Of a stretch of 64,000 nucleotides of DNA, positions 51,609-60,098 are shown piece after piece. The stretch lies in the NCBI RefSeq assembly GCF_025808395.1, contig NZ_CP075524.1, forward strand, positions 992,001 through 1,056,000. Direction: 5' to 3'. A program made the translations under genes and the position numbers. The notes under the pieces were generated by a model. The model was not told the origin of the DNA. It did not search any database and worked only from the letters and a program-made list of their open reading frames with translations. The DNA is from Microcella sp. (lineage in GTDB: Bacteria; Actinomycetota; Actinomycetes; Actinomycetales; Microbacteriaceae). The stretch's first letter is position 1, and the number at the start of each line of letters is the position of its first letter.

Positions 51609-51715
51609 AGTGAGGCGGAAGTGCCTTCACTCATCACTTCTCTGCAGACCCGCTCGGCGGATGCGCCACAACCTGGCAGTTGCCTGAGAACGAGCGCGCG
51701 CGACTGCGCGAGCGA

Positions 51716-52417
51716 TCAGGAGAGCACCGCGTTGAGACCGCCCACGGTCACGACGAGCCCGGCGATCCAGAGCACGAGATTCACTCCCCCCGCCGCAAGC
51801 CCGGCGACCGCCAGACCGCGACCACGGGTGACTCCATTGGCCGTCTCACGAATCGCGCGCGTGCCCGTGATGCCGCACACGGTCATGAGTGCGGCATTGC
51901 CGACGAACATCACCGCGAGCACGAAGAACACCGCAGCCCAGGCCCCGTCGGGCTCGCCGTTCTCGACGCGGGCGAGTGCCACCCTGCCGAGCTCGGTCGC
52001 CACCAGGTTGCCGACCACTGAGAGGGCGAGCGGCGCGATGCCCGTGACGAGCGACCAGGTCGCCGCGGTGCTGCGCGCCGCGGGAGCACGACGGTGCACT
52101 CGTGGCGCGATGCGCGCGGGGATGGCCGATGGTGCCACCTCGCTCGGCTCTGATGCGAGCGCAGGCTCCGGAAGCGCCGGCGACGCGGGAGGTTCAGGCG
52201 AGACAGCGGGTTCGGGTGCGACAGCGGGTTCGGGTGCGACAGCGGGTTCGGGTGCGACAGCGGGTTCGGGTGACGCGGGAGACACGCTGAGGGGCAGGCT
52301 CGCCGGTGCGGGCAGCGAGACGGGAGCATCCTGCACCGCATCGATCGCCGTGCCGCATCGCGTGCAGAAGCGCGCGCCATCGCGCACCGAAGCGCGGCAG
52401 GCGGTGCAGGTGGGCAT
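51716..52417 (-). CDS. Zinc-ribbon and DUF4190-like membrane protein
   Basis: 233 residues: N-terminal zinc ribbon (CTACRASVRDGARFCTRCG), a Pro/Glu/Ala-rich linker with four PEPAVA-type repeats, and two or three C-terminal transmembrane helices with the DUF4190-type Gly-rich pattern (GRGLAVAGLAAGGVNLVLWIAGL). ATG at 52417; the frame upstream is unsupported. Function unknown. Confidence 0.8.
   Translation of the reverse strand: MPTCTACRASVRDGARFCTRCGTAIDAVQDAPVSLPAPASLPLSVSPASPEPAVAPEPAVAPEPAVAPEPAVSPEPPASPALPEPALASEPSEVAPSAIPARIAPRVHRRAPAARSTAATWSLVTGIAPLALSVVGNLVATELGRVALARVENGEPDGAWAAVFFVLAVMFVGNAALMTVCGITGTRAIRETANGVTRGRGLAVAGLAAGGVNLVLWIAGLVVTVGGLNAVLS
52202..52273. repeat. Four tandem 18-bp repeats inside the zinc-ribbon gene
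   Basis: The unit GACAGCGGGTTCGGGTGC occurs four times in a row, the last with one changed base. It encodes the PEPAVA linker repeats and could vary in number by slippage. Confidence 0.9.
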
Positions 52418-52465
52418 GGCGGCGGATTCCTCTGCTGGTCGAAGCGACGCCCGACAGGCTAGCAA

Positions 52466-52488
52466 CCGCAGGTGGCGCCGACCTGCGG
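52466..52488. other. 8-bp hairpin in a divergent intergenic region
   Basis: CCGCAGGT and ACCTGCGG flank a 7-base loop, just upstream of the zinc-ribbon gene. Role unknown. Confidence 0.35.
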
Positions 52489-52572
52489 CCTGTGCACTTC
52501 GCGGTGCAGAGCGATCACGATCGAGCGGGTCTTGCGGCGCACGCTCGCCCGGTGCAGACTGGAATCAGATCA

Positions 52573-52623
52573 ACTCGCCGCCCAGAAGCGCCGGAGGCAT
52601 CGCCCCGCCACTGGGCGGCGAGT
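52573..52623. other. Long-stem hairpin upstream of the DUF3137-like gene
   Basis: ACTCGCCGCCCAG (52573-52585) pairs perfectly with CTGGGCGGCGAGT (52611-52623), a 13-bp stem with a 25-base loop containing GGAGG. It lies 41 bases before the next start codon. It could be a leader regulator, a small RNA or a terminator; the sequence cannot decide. Confidence 0.5.
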
Positions 52624-52664
52624 CTGTTTCACACGGCACGAACAGCGCATGACAGGCTGAGCGT

Positions 52665-53729
52665 GTGGATCGCACCATCGACTACACCCCCCTCTTCGCC
52701 GAGGTGTCGCGTGACGACGTCGTGCAGTATCGGGCCGAGCTGGCGAGAGCATCGACGCACGCCGCTCACGAGCACATCACTCGCGTCGTCACGTGGGTGA
52801 TCGCCGCACTGGTGATCATGACGATGAGCCTCGTGGTCGTCTTTCCGCTGCTCGTCACTGTTGTCGCCATCGCGAGCGGAGCGCGACCGATCACCGAGTC
52901 GGTCGCAGCGCTGCCGGGGCTCGTCATCGTCGTCGTCGCCGTCGTACTCGCCGTGCGGTTTCTGCGCAGTGCACAGCAGTCGTGGCAGCAGCGCGTGCGC
53001 ATGAGCCGGTTCGCCGCCGCCAACGGGCTCATCTTCGAGCCCCGAAGCCCTGCCCCCTCCTACCCGGGCGCGATCTTCGGCCTCGGATCATCGCGACTCG
53101 TCACCGATCACTTCCGCACCCCAGACGGCAGGTTCATCGACTTCGGCAACTACACCTACGTCACGGGCAGCGGCAAGAGCCGCACCACTCACCGGTGGGG
53201 CTTTCTGGCCATGCACCTCGATCGCGCTCTGCCTCACATGCTGCTCGACTCGACCGCCAACAACGGCATGTTCGGGGCCTCGAACCTGCCCACCGCCTTC
53301 AGACGAGACCAAGTGCTCTCGCTCGAAGGCGACTTCGACCGGTACTTCACCCTCTACTGCCCGAAGCAGTATGAACGCGACGCGCTGTATGTCTTCACGC
53401 CCGACCTCATGGCCCTGCTCATCGACGAAGCGGCCCCCTTCGACGTCGAGATCATCGACCGTTGGCTCTTCGTCTACGCAGCTCGACCCTTTCCCCTCGC
53501 CGACCCCGCCACCTACCAACGACTGCTGCGCATCGTGTCGACGGTCGGCGCGAAAACCCTCTCGCAAACCGACCGCTACGTCGACGAGCGCATCGGCGTC
53601 TTCAGCGCCAACATCGTGGCTCCCGCCGGTCAGCGCCTGAAGGGCAGCGTTCGCTGGGCGGGAATCATCGTGATCGGGGTGATCGTGGTCGCCTGGGTCG
53701 TGCCGATCGTCTTCTCGTTTCTGCAGTGA
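52665..53729 (+). CDS. Membrane protein, DUF3137-like, unknown function
   Basis: 354 residues: two N-terminal transmembrane helices (about 40-65 and 80-105), a cytoplasmic domain (YPGAIFGLGSSRLVTDHFRTPDGRFIDFGNYTY, YCPKQYERDALYVFTPDLMALLIDEA) and one C-terminal helix. The layout recalls DUF3137 proteins. GTG start with no clear ribosome binding site. It converges with the PrsW-like gene. Confidence 0.75.
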   Translation: MDRTIDYTPLFAEVSRDDVVQYRAELARASTHAAHEHITRVVTWVIAALVIMTMSLVVVFPLLVTVVAIASGARPITESVAALPGLVIVVVAVVLAVRFLRSAQQSWQQRVRMSRFAAANGLIFEPRSPAPSYPGAIFGLGSSRLVTDHFRTPDGRFIDFGNYTYVTGSGKSRTTHRWGFLAMHLDRALPHMLLDSTANNGMFGASNLPTAFRRDQVLSLEGDFDRYFTLYCPKQYERDALYVFTPDLMALLIDEAAPFDVEIIDRWLFVYAARPFPLADPATYQRLLRIVSTVGAKTLSQTDRYVDERIGVFSANIVAPAGQRLKGSVRWAGIIVIGVIVVAWVVPIVFSFLQ

Positions 53730-53745
53730 CCAGGCGCCTGCACGC

Positions 53746-55002
53746 TCACTGCGGGCTCGAGGCAGTGCCGCGCAAGGTGTGGCGCGACGCCGCGACGCGG
53801 CGAAGAAGTTCTGCCTCGTCTGCCTGCGCACCGATCGTGTCGCGGTCGCCCAGAATGCGCTGCCGAGCGTAGGCGAGCGATGTCGAGTCGCGGATGAACG
53901 CCTTCATGACGGGTGCGACGCCGTTCGTGCGCGCCCAGGCCATCGCGGCGCGCCTGCCCGCGGGGTTCGAGAGCATCGCCACCTCTTGCTCGTGAAACCA
54001 CCCGACCGCTGCGTACTCGGCCAATCGCAGCGCGGTGATGCGCTGCTCTTGCTTGCGCAGCAGCGAGACGAGCCAGACCGCGATCACGAACATCGGCACC
54101 TGCACGAGCACGTAGTAGCCGTAGAAGTCGCTGATGAAGAACAGAACGCCGTTCCAGAAGGCATGCAGCAGCACGGCGGGCACCAGACCGACGCCGAAGG
54201 CGACGACTCCGCGCCACCACCCCGGCTTCTGCGCGGCATAGCCGATCGCAGCACCGATGAAGGCAGTGAACATGACGTGGGCGAACGGCGACATGATGCC
54301 GCGCACGAAGAACACCTCGAGCGTGCTGGCGGTCGACGACGACAGCAGCTCTGCCCCGAAGTACAAGATGTTCTCAGTGAAGGCGAAGCCGCCAGCGACC
54401 CAGGCGCTGTAGACGATGCCGTCGACCGGGCCGTCGAAGTGGCGGCGCACCGCGAAGAAGAGCAGCAGAACGCCGAGACCCTTGCCCACCTCTTCGACGA
54501 TCGGAGCCTGCACCGCATACCCGAAGAACTCCACCCCGAAGCCGCCCAGACCGGCAGAGGCGATGACGTTCTGAATCTCGGCATCGATAACGAGGGCGAT
54601 GAGCACGCTGACGCCGGCTCCCCACATGAACGCGAAGACGAGGGCGCCACGCGGTTCGGGTTCCCACCGATCGATCCAGCGGATGCCCCAGAACACGATC
54701 GCGAGCGGCACGAGTGCCATCACTCCACCGATGACGACACCCGCTGCCCCCAGCCCGACGAACAGGTAGGCGAGCACGAAGAGCAGGGCCAGTGAGGCCG
54801 CGATGAACCCGATGACCGACGCGATGACAAGAGCGACGTTGGTGCGTCGTTGCGGTGCGGCGACGCCCTGCTGCGGCGCCGCCGTCTCGAGCTGCACGTC
54901 GGCTGGCGCCGACTGCAGCGGGGGCGCTTCGGCGTGCCCGGTTGCGGTAGCGGTGTAGTCGGGGGTGCGGCTGAACGACAGGGGCGGTGAGGGTTCGACC
55001 AT
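53746..55002 (-). CDS. PrsW-family intramembrane metalloprotease
   Basis: 418 residues: Pro/Ala-rich N-terminus, about eight transmembrane helices and a cytoplasmic C-terminus. Catalytic motifs seen are EEVGKG, FAFTENILYFG and HVMFTAFIG, with HAFWNG further on, as in PrsW proteases that cut anti-sigma factors. The RskA-like anti-sigma in this window is a conceivable substrate, but there is no direct link. Confidence 0.9.
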   Translation of the reverse strand: MVEPSPPLSFSRTPDYTATATGHAEAPPLQSAPADVQLETAAPQQGVAAPQRRTNVALVIASVIGFIAASLALLFVLAYLFVGLGAAGVVIGGVMALVPLAIVFWGIRWIDRWEPEPRGALVFAFMWGAGVSVLIALVIDAEIQNVIASAGLGGFGVEFFGYAVQAPIVEEVGKGLGVLLLFFAVRRHFDGPVDGIVYSAWVAGGFAFTENILYFGAELLSSSTASTLEVFFVRGIMSPFAHVMFTAFIGAAIGYAAQKPGWWRGVVAFGVGLVPAVLLHAFWNGVLFFISDFYGYYVLVQVPMFVIAVWLVSLLRKQEQRITALRLAEYAAVGWFHEQEVAMLSNPAGRRAAMAWARTNGVAPVMKAFIRDSTSLAYARQRILGDRDTIGAQADEAELLRRVAASRHTLRGTASSPQ

Positions 55003-55084
55003 GGGGGAAACTGTAGTGGGGCGAGGCCCTCTGCGGCAGTCACGGGTGATGTCTGATTTCCGCTAGTACGTGCTCGTGATTCCT

Positions 55085-55098
55085 GCCACCGTGGTGGC
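55085..55098. promoter_or_regulatory. Palindrome abutting the Ada-AlkA start
   Basis: GCCACCGTGGTGGC has 6-bp arms around GT and ends on the base before the ATG. It could be an operator; no relation to the E. coli Ada box. Confidence 0.35.
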
Positions 55099-56664
55099 AT
55101 GCCCGCACTCGATCATCACCGCTGCTATCGCGCCCTCGCCTCGCGCGATGCCCGATTCGACGGGCAGTTCATCGCCGGTGTGCACTCGACCGGCATCTAC
55201 TGCCGGCCCAGTTGCCCCGCCGCCACTCCGCGGCCCCACAACGTTCGGTTCTATGCCACCGCTGCCGCCGCGCACGAGGCCGGGTTGCGGGCGTGCAAGC
55301 GATGCCAACCAGACGCCGTGCCAGGCAACCCCGACTGGAACCTGCGAGACGATCTGGCGGGCAGGGCGATGCGCCTCATCGTCGACGGAGTGGTCGAGCG
55401 CGACGGGGTGCCCGGCCTGGCAGCCCGACTCGGATACACGCCGCGGCATCTGGCGCGAGTGCTCATGCACGAGCTGGGCGCAGGCCCGCTCGCCTTGGCC
55501 CGCGCGCACCGCGCCGACACCGCTCGGTCGCTCTTGGCCGCGACCGACCTTCCCGCCTCGCAGGTCGCCTTCGCGGCCGGCTTCTCGAGCGTTCGCCAGT
55601 TCAACGACACGGTGCGCGAGGTGTATCAGCTGACACCCCTCGAGCTGCGATCACTCGCTCGACGGGGCAGACAGGGGGCACGACCCGAACCCGGCGTCGA
55701 CGGCACGACGGTCTCGCTGCGACTGGCGGCCCGCGACCCCTTCGACGGCGACGGGGTGCTGCGCTACCTCGCCGATCATGCCATCGGCGGCGTCGAAGTG
55801 GTCGACCTCGACGCGGGGAGCGTCGAGCGACTCATCACGCTGCCCGGCGGCGACGCACACGTGCGGGTCGTGCTCGATCGGCAGCGCCCAGGTGTGCAGG
55901 TGACAGCTCGGCTCGGAGCTCTAAGCGATGTCGCGCCCCTCACCGCGCGGGTTCGGCGCTGGTTCGATCTCGATGCAGACAGCCGAGCCATCGACGAAGC
56001 CCTGCGCCACGACCCGCTGCTGGGGCCGTTCGTGCGCGCAGCGCCAGGAATCCGCATTGCGGGAGGCCTCGATCCTGCCGAGACGCTGCTGCGCACCATG
56101 GTCGGGCAGCAGATCTCGCTGGCTTCGACTCGCACCGTGCTCACTCGGCTGGCTCTCGAGCTGGATGACGGCCGCGAGTCATCAGATGCTCCACCTCGAC
56201 TGCGCCCGTTTCCGTCACCGCAGGCATTCGCCGAGCGAGGCCGCGAGGTGCTGCGCGGGCCCGCCAGCCGAGTGCGAGCGATTCATGGGGCGGCGATCGC
56301 CATCGCGCGCGGAGAGGTCGAGCTCGATGTCGGCCTGAGCACCGCCGAACTGCGCTCTCGCCTGCTCGCCCTGCCCGGAGTCGGCCCGTGGACGGCCGAC
56401 TATGTGGCCATGCGCGTGCTCGGCTCGCCCGACATCTTGCTCTCGACCGACCTCGTGCTGCTGCGCAGCCTCAGCCTCGCCGGAGCTGCCTCGACCACTC
56501 GAGAGGCAGAGGCCCTCGGCGCACGGTGGGCACCGTGGCGGTCGTATGCAACCCAGCATTTGTGGCGCGCGGCCGCCCCGGTGGCGCCGCAGCGGGCAGC
56601 GCGAGACACTGGAGGAGAGCCATCGACCACGACGAGGAGAGACACCCATGGATCGCGAGTATGA
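55099..56664 (+). CDS. Ada-AlkA fusion: DNA-3-methyladenine glycosylase with regulator domain
   Basis: 521 residues. Ada zinc domain with C35, C39, C66 and C69 (C35 and C39 fit the methyl-acceptor region), an AraC-type HTH (AARLGYTPRHLARVLMHELGAGP; VAFAAGFSSVRQFNDTVREVY), then AlkA with LPGVGPWTADYVAMRVLG and the catalytic Asp in STDLVLL. It combines alkylation sensing and base excision; the O6-alkylguanine transferase domain of E. coli Ada is absent. A common actinobacterial fusion. Confidence 0.95.
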   Translation: MPALDHHRCYRALASRDARFDGQFIAGVHSTGIYCRPSCPAATPRPHNVRFYATAAAAHEAGLRACKRCQPDAVPGNPDWNLRDDLAGRAMRLIVDGVVERDGVPGLAARLGYTPRHLARVLMHELGAGPLALARAHRADTARSLLAATDLPASQVAFAAGFSSVRQFNDTVREVYQLTPLELRSLARRGRQGARPEPGVDGTTVSLRLAARDPFDGDGVLRYLADHAIGGVEVVDLDAGSVERLITLPGGDAHVRVVLDRQRPGVQVTARLGALSDVAPLTARVRRWFDLDADSRAIDEALRHDPLLGPFVRAAPGIRIAGGLDPAETLLRTMVGQQISLASTRTVLTRLALELDDGRESSDAPPRLRPFPSPQAFAERGREVLRGPASRVRAIHGAAIAIARGEVELDVGLSTAELRSRLLALPGVGPWTADYVAMRVLGSPDILLSTDLVLLRSLSLAGAASTTREAEALGARWAPWRSYATQHLWRAAAPVAPQRAARDTGGEPSTTTRRDTHGSRV

Positions 56665-56800
56665 ACCGAACCTCGACGACGAACGCTCCGTCGAGCTCGA
56701 CGACGATGTCGTCGACGTACCGCCCCCGACCGTCGACCCCGACGAACGCATCGAGGCCGAACCCGAGGCGCCCGCGATCGACGACGAACGACCTGCCTGA
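56648..56800 (+). CDS. 50-residue acidic protein
   Basis: Starts MDREYEPNLDDERSVELDDD and is almost wholly Asp/Glu/Pro, probably disordered. The ATG has GAGGAG about ten bases upstream and overlaps the end of the Ada-AlkA gene by 17 bases. No family recognised. Confidence 0.55.
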   Translation: MDREYEPNLDDERSVELDDDVVDVPPPTVDPDERIEAEPEAPAIDDERPA

Positions 56801-56812
56801 GCTCGGCGGCTC

Positions 56813-58345
56813 TCAGCTCTCAGGCGCCACCATCGGCAGAGGAATCGCGCCCGTCGCCGGCACCACTCCGCTCAAGCGCTCGGGCGACAGCAGCTTCGCG
56901 ATCTCGGCTTCAGTCATGAGCCCGCGCTCGATGACGAGCTGACGGATGGGCACCTTGGTCGAGAGGGCCTCGTAGGCAAGCGAGGCCGACTGCTGATAGC
57001 CGATGTAAGGAGTCAGCGCGGTCACGACGCCGACGCTCGCCTCGACCATCTCTGACAGCCGATCGGTGTTCGCCGTGATGCCGTCGATGCAGTTGAGTCG
57101 CAGTGTGCGGCACGCGTTGGTCATCCAGGCGAGCGACTGCATGATGCTCGTCGCGATCACCGGCTCGAAAGCGTTCAACTGCAGCTGCCCGCCCTCGACG
57201 GCCGCCGTCACCGTGGCATCGGCACCGATGATCGAGAAGGCCACCTGGTTGACCACCTCGGGAATCACCGGGTTGACCTTGCCCGGCATGATCGAGCTTC
57301 CGGCTTGACGCGGGGGGAGGTTGATCTCGCCGAACCCCGCCTGCGGTCCGCTCGAGAGCAGCCGCAGATCGTTGCATATCTTCGAGAGTTTCACCGCAGC
57401 GCGCTTGAGGGTTCCTGACACGGTCATGAAGATGCCCGTGTCGCTCGTGGCCTCGATGAGGTCGGGCGACGTGACCATCGTGTAGCCCGAGATCTCGCTC
57501 AAGTGGTGTCGCACCGCTTCGGCATAGCGCGGATCAGCCGTGATGCCGGTGCCGATCGCCGTCGCGCCCATGTTGATCTCGTTGAGCCACGGAATGATCT
57601 CGCTCAAGCGCTCTTGATCTTCGCCGAGCGTGGTGGCGAAGCCCCGAAACTCTTGCCCGAGCGTCATCGGCACGGCATCTTGCATCTGCGTGCGCCCGAC
57701 CTTCAGAATCTGGGCGAACTCTTGGCCCTTCGCCGCGAACGAGTCGATGAGCAGCCGGTGCTCGTCGAGAAGGCTCTTCAGACTGAACACCATCGCCAGC
57801 TTGATCGCCGTGGGGTACACGTCGTTCGTCGACTGGCTGCGGTTCACATGGTCGTTGGGGTGAAAGCTGTCGTAGTCGCCCTTCGGCTTGCCCATGAGTT
57901 CGAGGCAGCGGTTGGCGATGATCTCGTTGGCGCACATGTTCGTGCTCGTTCCCGCGCCGCCCTGCAGCACACCGAGCACGAACTGATCGTGCAGGTGGCC
58001 GTCGATGATCTCGCTGCACGCCTGGTCGATGAGGTCTGCCCGTTCGGCGCGCAGCACTCCGATCTCTTTGTTGGCCCGCGCCGCCGCCTGCTTCACCATC
58101 GCGAGCGCGATGATCAGGTTGGGGTGATTGGAGAGAGCGCGACGGGTGATCGGAAAGTTCACGAGCGCTCGGGCCGTGTGGATTCCCCAGTAGGCGTCTG
58201 CCGGAATCGGCATCTCGCCGAGACTGTCGCGCTCGGTGCGCATGGCGCGAGGCGAGTCGGGGTCTTCGTCGAGGCCCGGTCGGTAGATCGGAACCCCGTC
58301 ATCACTCGTGGCGAAGCTCGGGCCAGGGCCGGTGGTGCGCACCAT
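56813..58345 (-). CDS. aspA: Aspartate ammonia-lyase
   Basis: Reversible deamination of aspartate to fumarate. About 510 residues of the fumarase/aspartase superfamily with the signature GSSIMPGKVNP, the TNDVYPTAIKLA helix and NANEIIANR-type block (MCANEIIANRCLELMG). The ATG at 58345 is preceded by GAGGA. A 40-residue N-terminal extension before the core is typical in actinobacteria. Lies downstream of cydC on the same strand with a 79-base gap. Confidence 0.94.
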   Translation of the reverse strand: MVRTTGPGPSFATSDDGVPIYRPGLDEDPDSPRAMRTERDSLGEMPIPADAYWGIHTARALVNFPITRRALSNHPNLIIALAMVKQAAARANKEIGVLRAERADLIDQACSEIIDGHLHDQFVLGVLQGGAGTSTNMCANEIIANRCLELMGKPKGDYDSFHPNDHVNRSQSTNDVYPTAIKLAMVFSLKSLLDEHRLLIDSFAAKGQEFAQILKVGRTQMQDAVPMTLGQEFRGFATTLGEDQERLSEIIPWLNEINMGATAIGTGITADPRYAEAVRHHLSEISGYTMVTSPDLIEATSDTGIFMTVSGTLKRAAVKLSKICNDLRLLSSGPQAGFGEINLPPRQAGSSIMPGKVNPVIPEVVNQVAFSIIGADATVTAAVEGGQLQLNAFEPVIATSIMQSLAWMTNACRTLRLNCIDGITANTDRLSEMVEASVGVVTALTPYIGYQQSASLAYEALSTKVPIRQLVIERGLMTEAEIAKLLSPERLSGVVPATGAIPLPMVAPES

Positions 58346-58424
58346 GCTGAAAATCCTCTTCCTCGAGGGTCGGTTGCAATGCGGTGGCGGCACCTAGCCT
58401 AGTGGCGCTCGCCCGCCCTCGTCG

Positions 58425-60098
58425 TCAGTCTGTCGGCAGGGGCAGGCGAAGCCGAGCGGTGATGAGCCTGTCTGCCACGGGCGTGTGCGAGATCACGACG
58501 ATGGCGCGCTCGGCACCAGCCGCGGCGCCCAGCAGCTCGTCGAGCAACGATTCGGCCTGCGCGGGGTCGACGTTGGCGGTCGGCTCGTCGAGCACCAGCA
58601 CCGGAGCCTCGGTGAGCAGGGCTCGCGCGAGCGAGATGCGCTGCGCCTCGCCACCGCTCACGAGGCGGCCGCGTTCACCGACCGGCGCGTCGAGCCCTCC
58701 GCGCGCTCGGCACCACTCCCCCAGCCCGACCCGGTCGAGCACCGCGAGAAGGTCGGCATCGGTGGCCGAATCGCGCGCGAAGAGCAGATTCTGTCGGATG
58801 CTCTCATCGAACAGATGCGGAGCCTGCTCGCACAGCACGACCCTGGTGCGAACCTCATCGGGGTGCAGCTCTCGCACGTTCACGCCGCCCAGCAGATACT
58901 CGCCCTCGTGATCGAGAAAGCGCACGAGCACGTGGGCGAGGCTGGTCTTGCCCGCCCCGCTCGATCCTTCGACGAGCAGCCGATCTCCGGCCGTCAGATC
59001 GAGGTCGATGCCGCTGAGGGCGTCGCGCGACTCGCCCGGCCACCGAGCCGACACCCCACGCAGCCTGACCGTCGCCTCGAGCCGTGAGGCGTCGACCCCG
59101 CGCTCGGGCGCTGAGGGAATCTCGGCCGGAACCTCGTCGGGAATGATCGTCGCGATGCGGTCGGCACTCGCGCGCACTCGCCACCATGCCGAGAGTGCCG
59201 TCGGCAGCGCCGCCACCAGCTCGAACACCGCGAGCGGAATGAGCACGAGCATGGCCAGCACCGGTCCGGTGATCGAGCCGTTCAGGTGCGAGGGTTCAGC
59301 GACGATGAGGGTCGCCAGCACCGTGACGCCGGCACCGAGCGTGAAGAGGGCGGCGACACCACCGGCGGCTGCCGACTGGCGCGTCTGCGCCCGGCGCAGA
59401 GCGGCGTCGAGCGCCATCACCCGATCTCGTCGTTCGGCATCGGCGCCGAACGCGCGCAAGGTCTGCCAGCGCGTCACATACTCGAGCACCGCGTCGGCGA
59501 GCTGGGCACGCAGCGGCGCGATGCGCGAGTCGGCACCGCGACTCAGCGCCGACATCACGACAGCGGCGACCGCGGTCGTCACGACGAGACCGATGAGCAG
59601 GGCGACACCCGCCGCAGGCGTCACCCACCAGACGCCGACCACGGCCAGACCTGCCACCGTGAGCGCCGTGACGATCGGCTGCAGCACCCTCAGCGGAAGA
59701 TCTTGCAGGGCGTCGACATCGCGCACCAGGGCCGTGAGCAGGTCACCGTGACGCACGCCGCGCAACCCGTCTGGCGCGACCGGCAGCAGTCGTCGGAAGA
59801 CGCTGACGCGCAGCGTGCCGAGTGCTCGGAACGCCGCGTCGTGAGCGGTCAGCCTCTCGAGGTAGCGGAACACCGCTCGGCCCAGGGCGAAGGCGCGCAC
59901 GCCGACGATCGCGAACCCGAGAAACAGAATCGGCGGCTGCTCGGCGGCTCGAGCGATGAGCCACGAACTGGTCGCGAGCAGCGCGACCGTCGAGCCGCTC
60001 GCGAGCACTCCGAGCGCGAGCGCAGGCCACAGCGAGCGCATCGGCGGCAGCGAGGCGCGCAGAATGGGCCGACGAGCGGTGCGTGCCGGTGAGCTCAT
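58425..60098 (-). CDS. cydC: Heterodimeric ABC exporter subunit CydC
   Basis: With CydD exports glutathione/cysteine-type thiols and is required for cytochrome bd heme assembly. 557 residues: six-helix membrane domain, then Walker A EGSSGAGKTSLAHV, signature VSGGEAQRISLARAL and Walker B VLVLDEPTANVDPAQ. ATG at 60098 overlaps the cydD stop (ATGA); the longer frame is shadow over cydD. Confidence 0.95.
   Translation of the reverse strand: MSSPARTARRPILRASLPPMRSLWPALALGVLASGSTVALLATSSWLIARAAEQPPILFLGFAIVGVRAFALGRAVFRYLERLTAHDAAFRALGTLRVSVFRRLLPVAPDGLRGVRHGDLLTALVRDVDALQDLPLRVLQPIVTALTVAGLAVVGVWWVTPAAGVALLIGLVVTTAVAAVVMSALSRGADSRIAPLRAQLADAVLEYVTRWQTLRAFGADAERRDRVMALDAALRRAQTRQSAAAGGVAALFTLGAGVTVLATLIVAEPSHLNGSITGPVLAMLVLIPLAVFELVAALPTALSAWWRVRASADRIATIIPDEVPAEIPSAPERGVDASRLEATVRLRGVSARWPGESRDALSGIDLDLTAGDRLLVEGSSGAGKTSLAHVLVRFLDHEGEYLLGGVNVRELHPDEVRTRVVLCEQAPHLFDESIRQNLLFARDSATDADLLAVLDRVGLGEWCRARGGLDAPVGERGRLVSGGEAQRISLARALLTEAPVLVLDEPTANVDPAQAESLLDELLGAAAGAERAIVVISHTPVADRLITARLRLPLPTD

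Noticed and set aside
52202..52273. CRISPR-like array
   Set aside because: Repeats are contiguous without spacers, in frame inside a gene, and only 18 bp.
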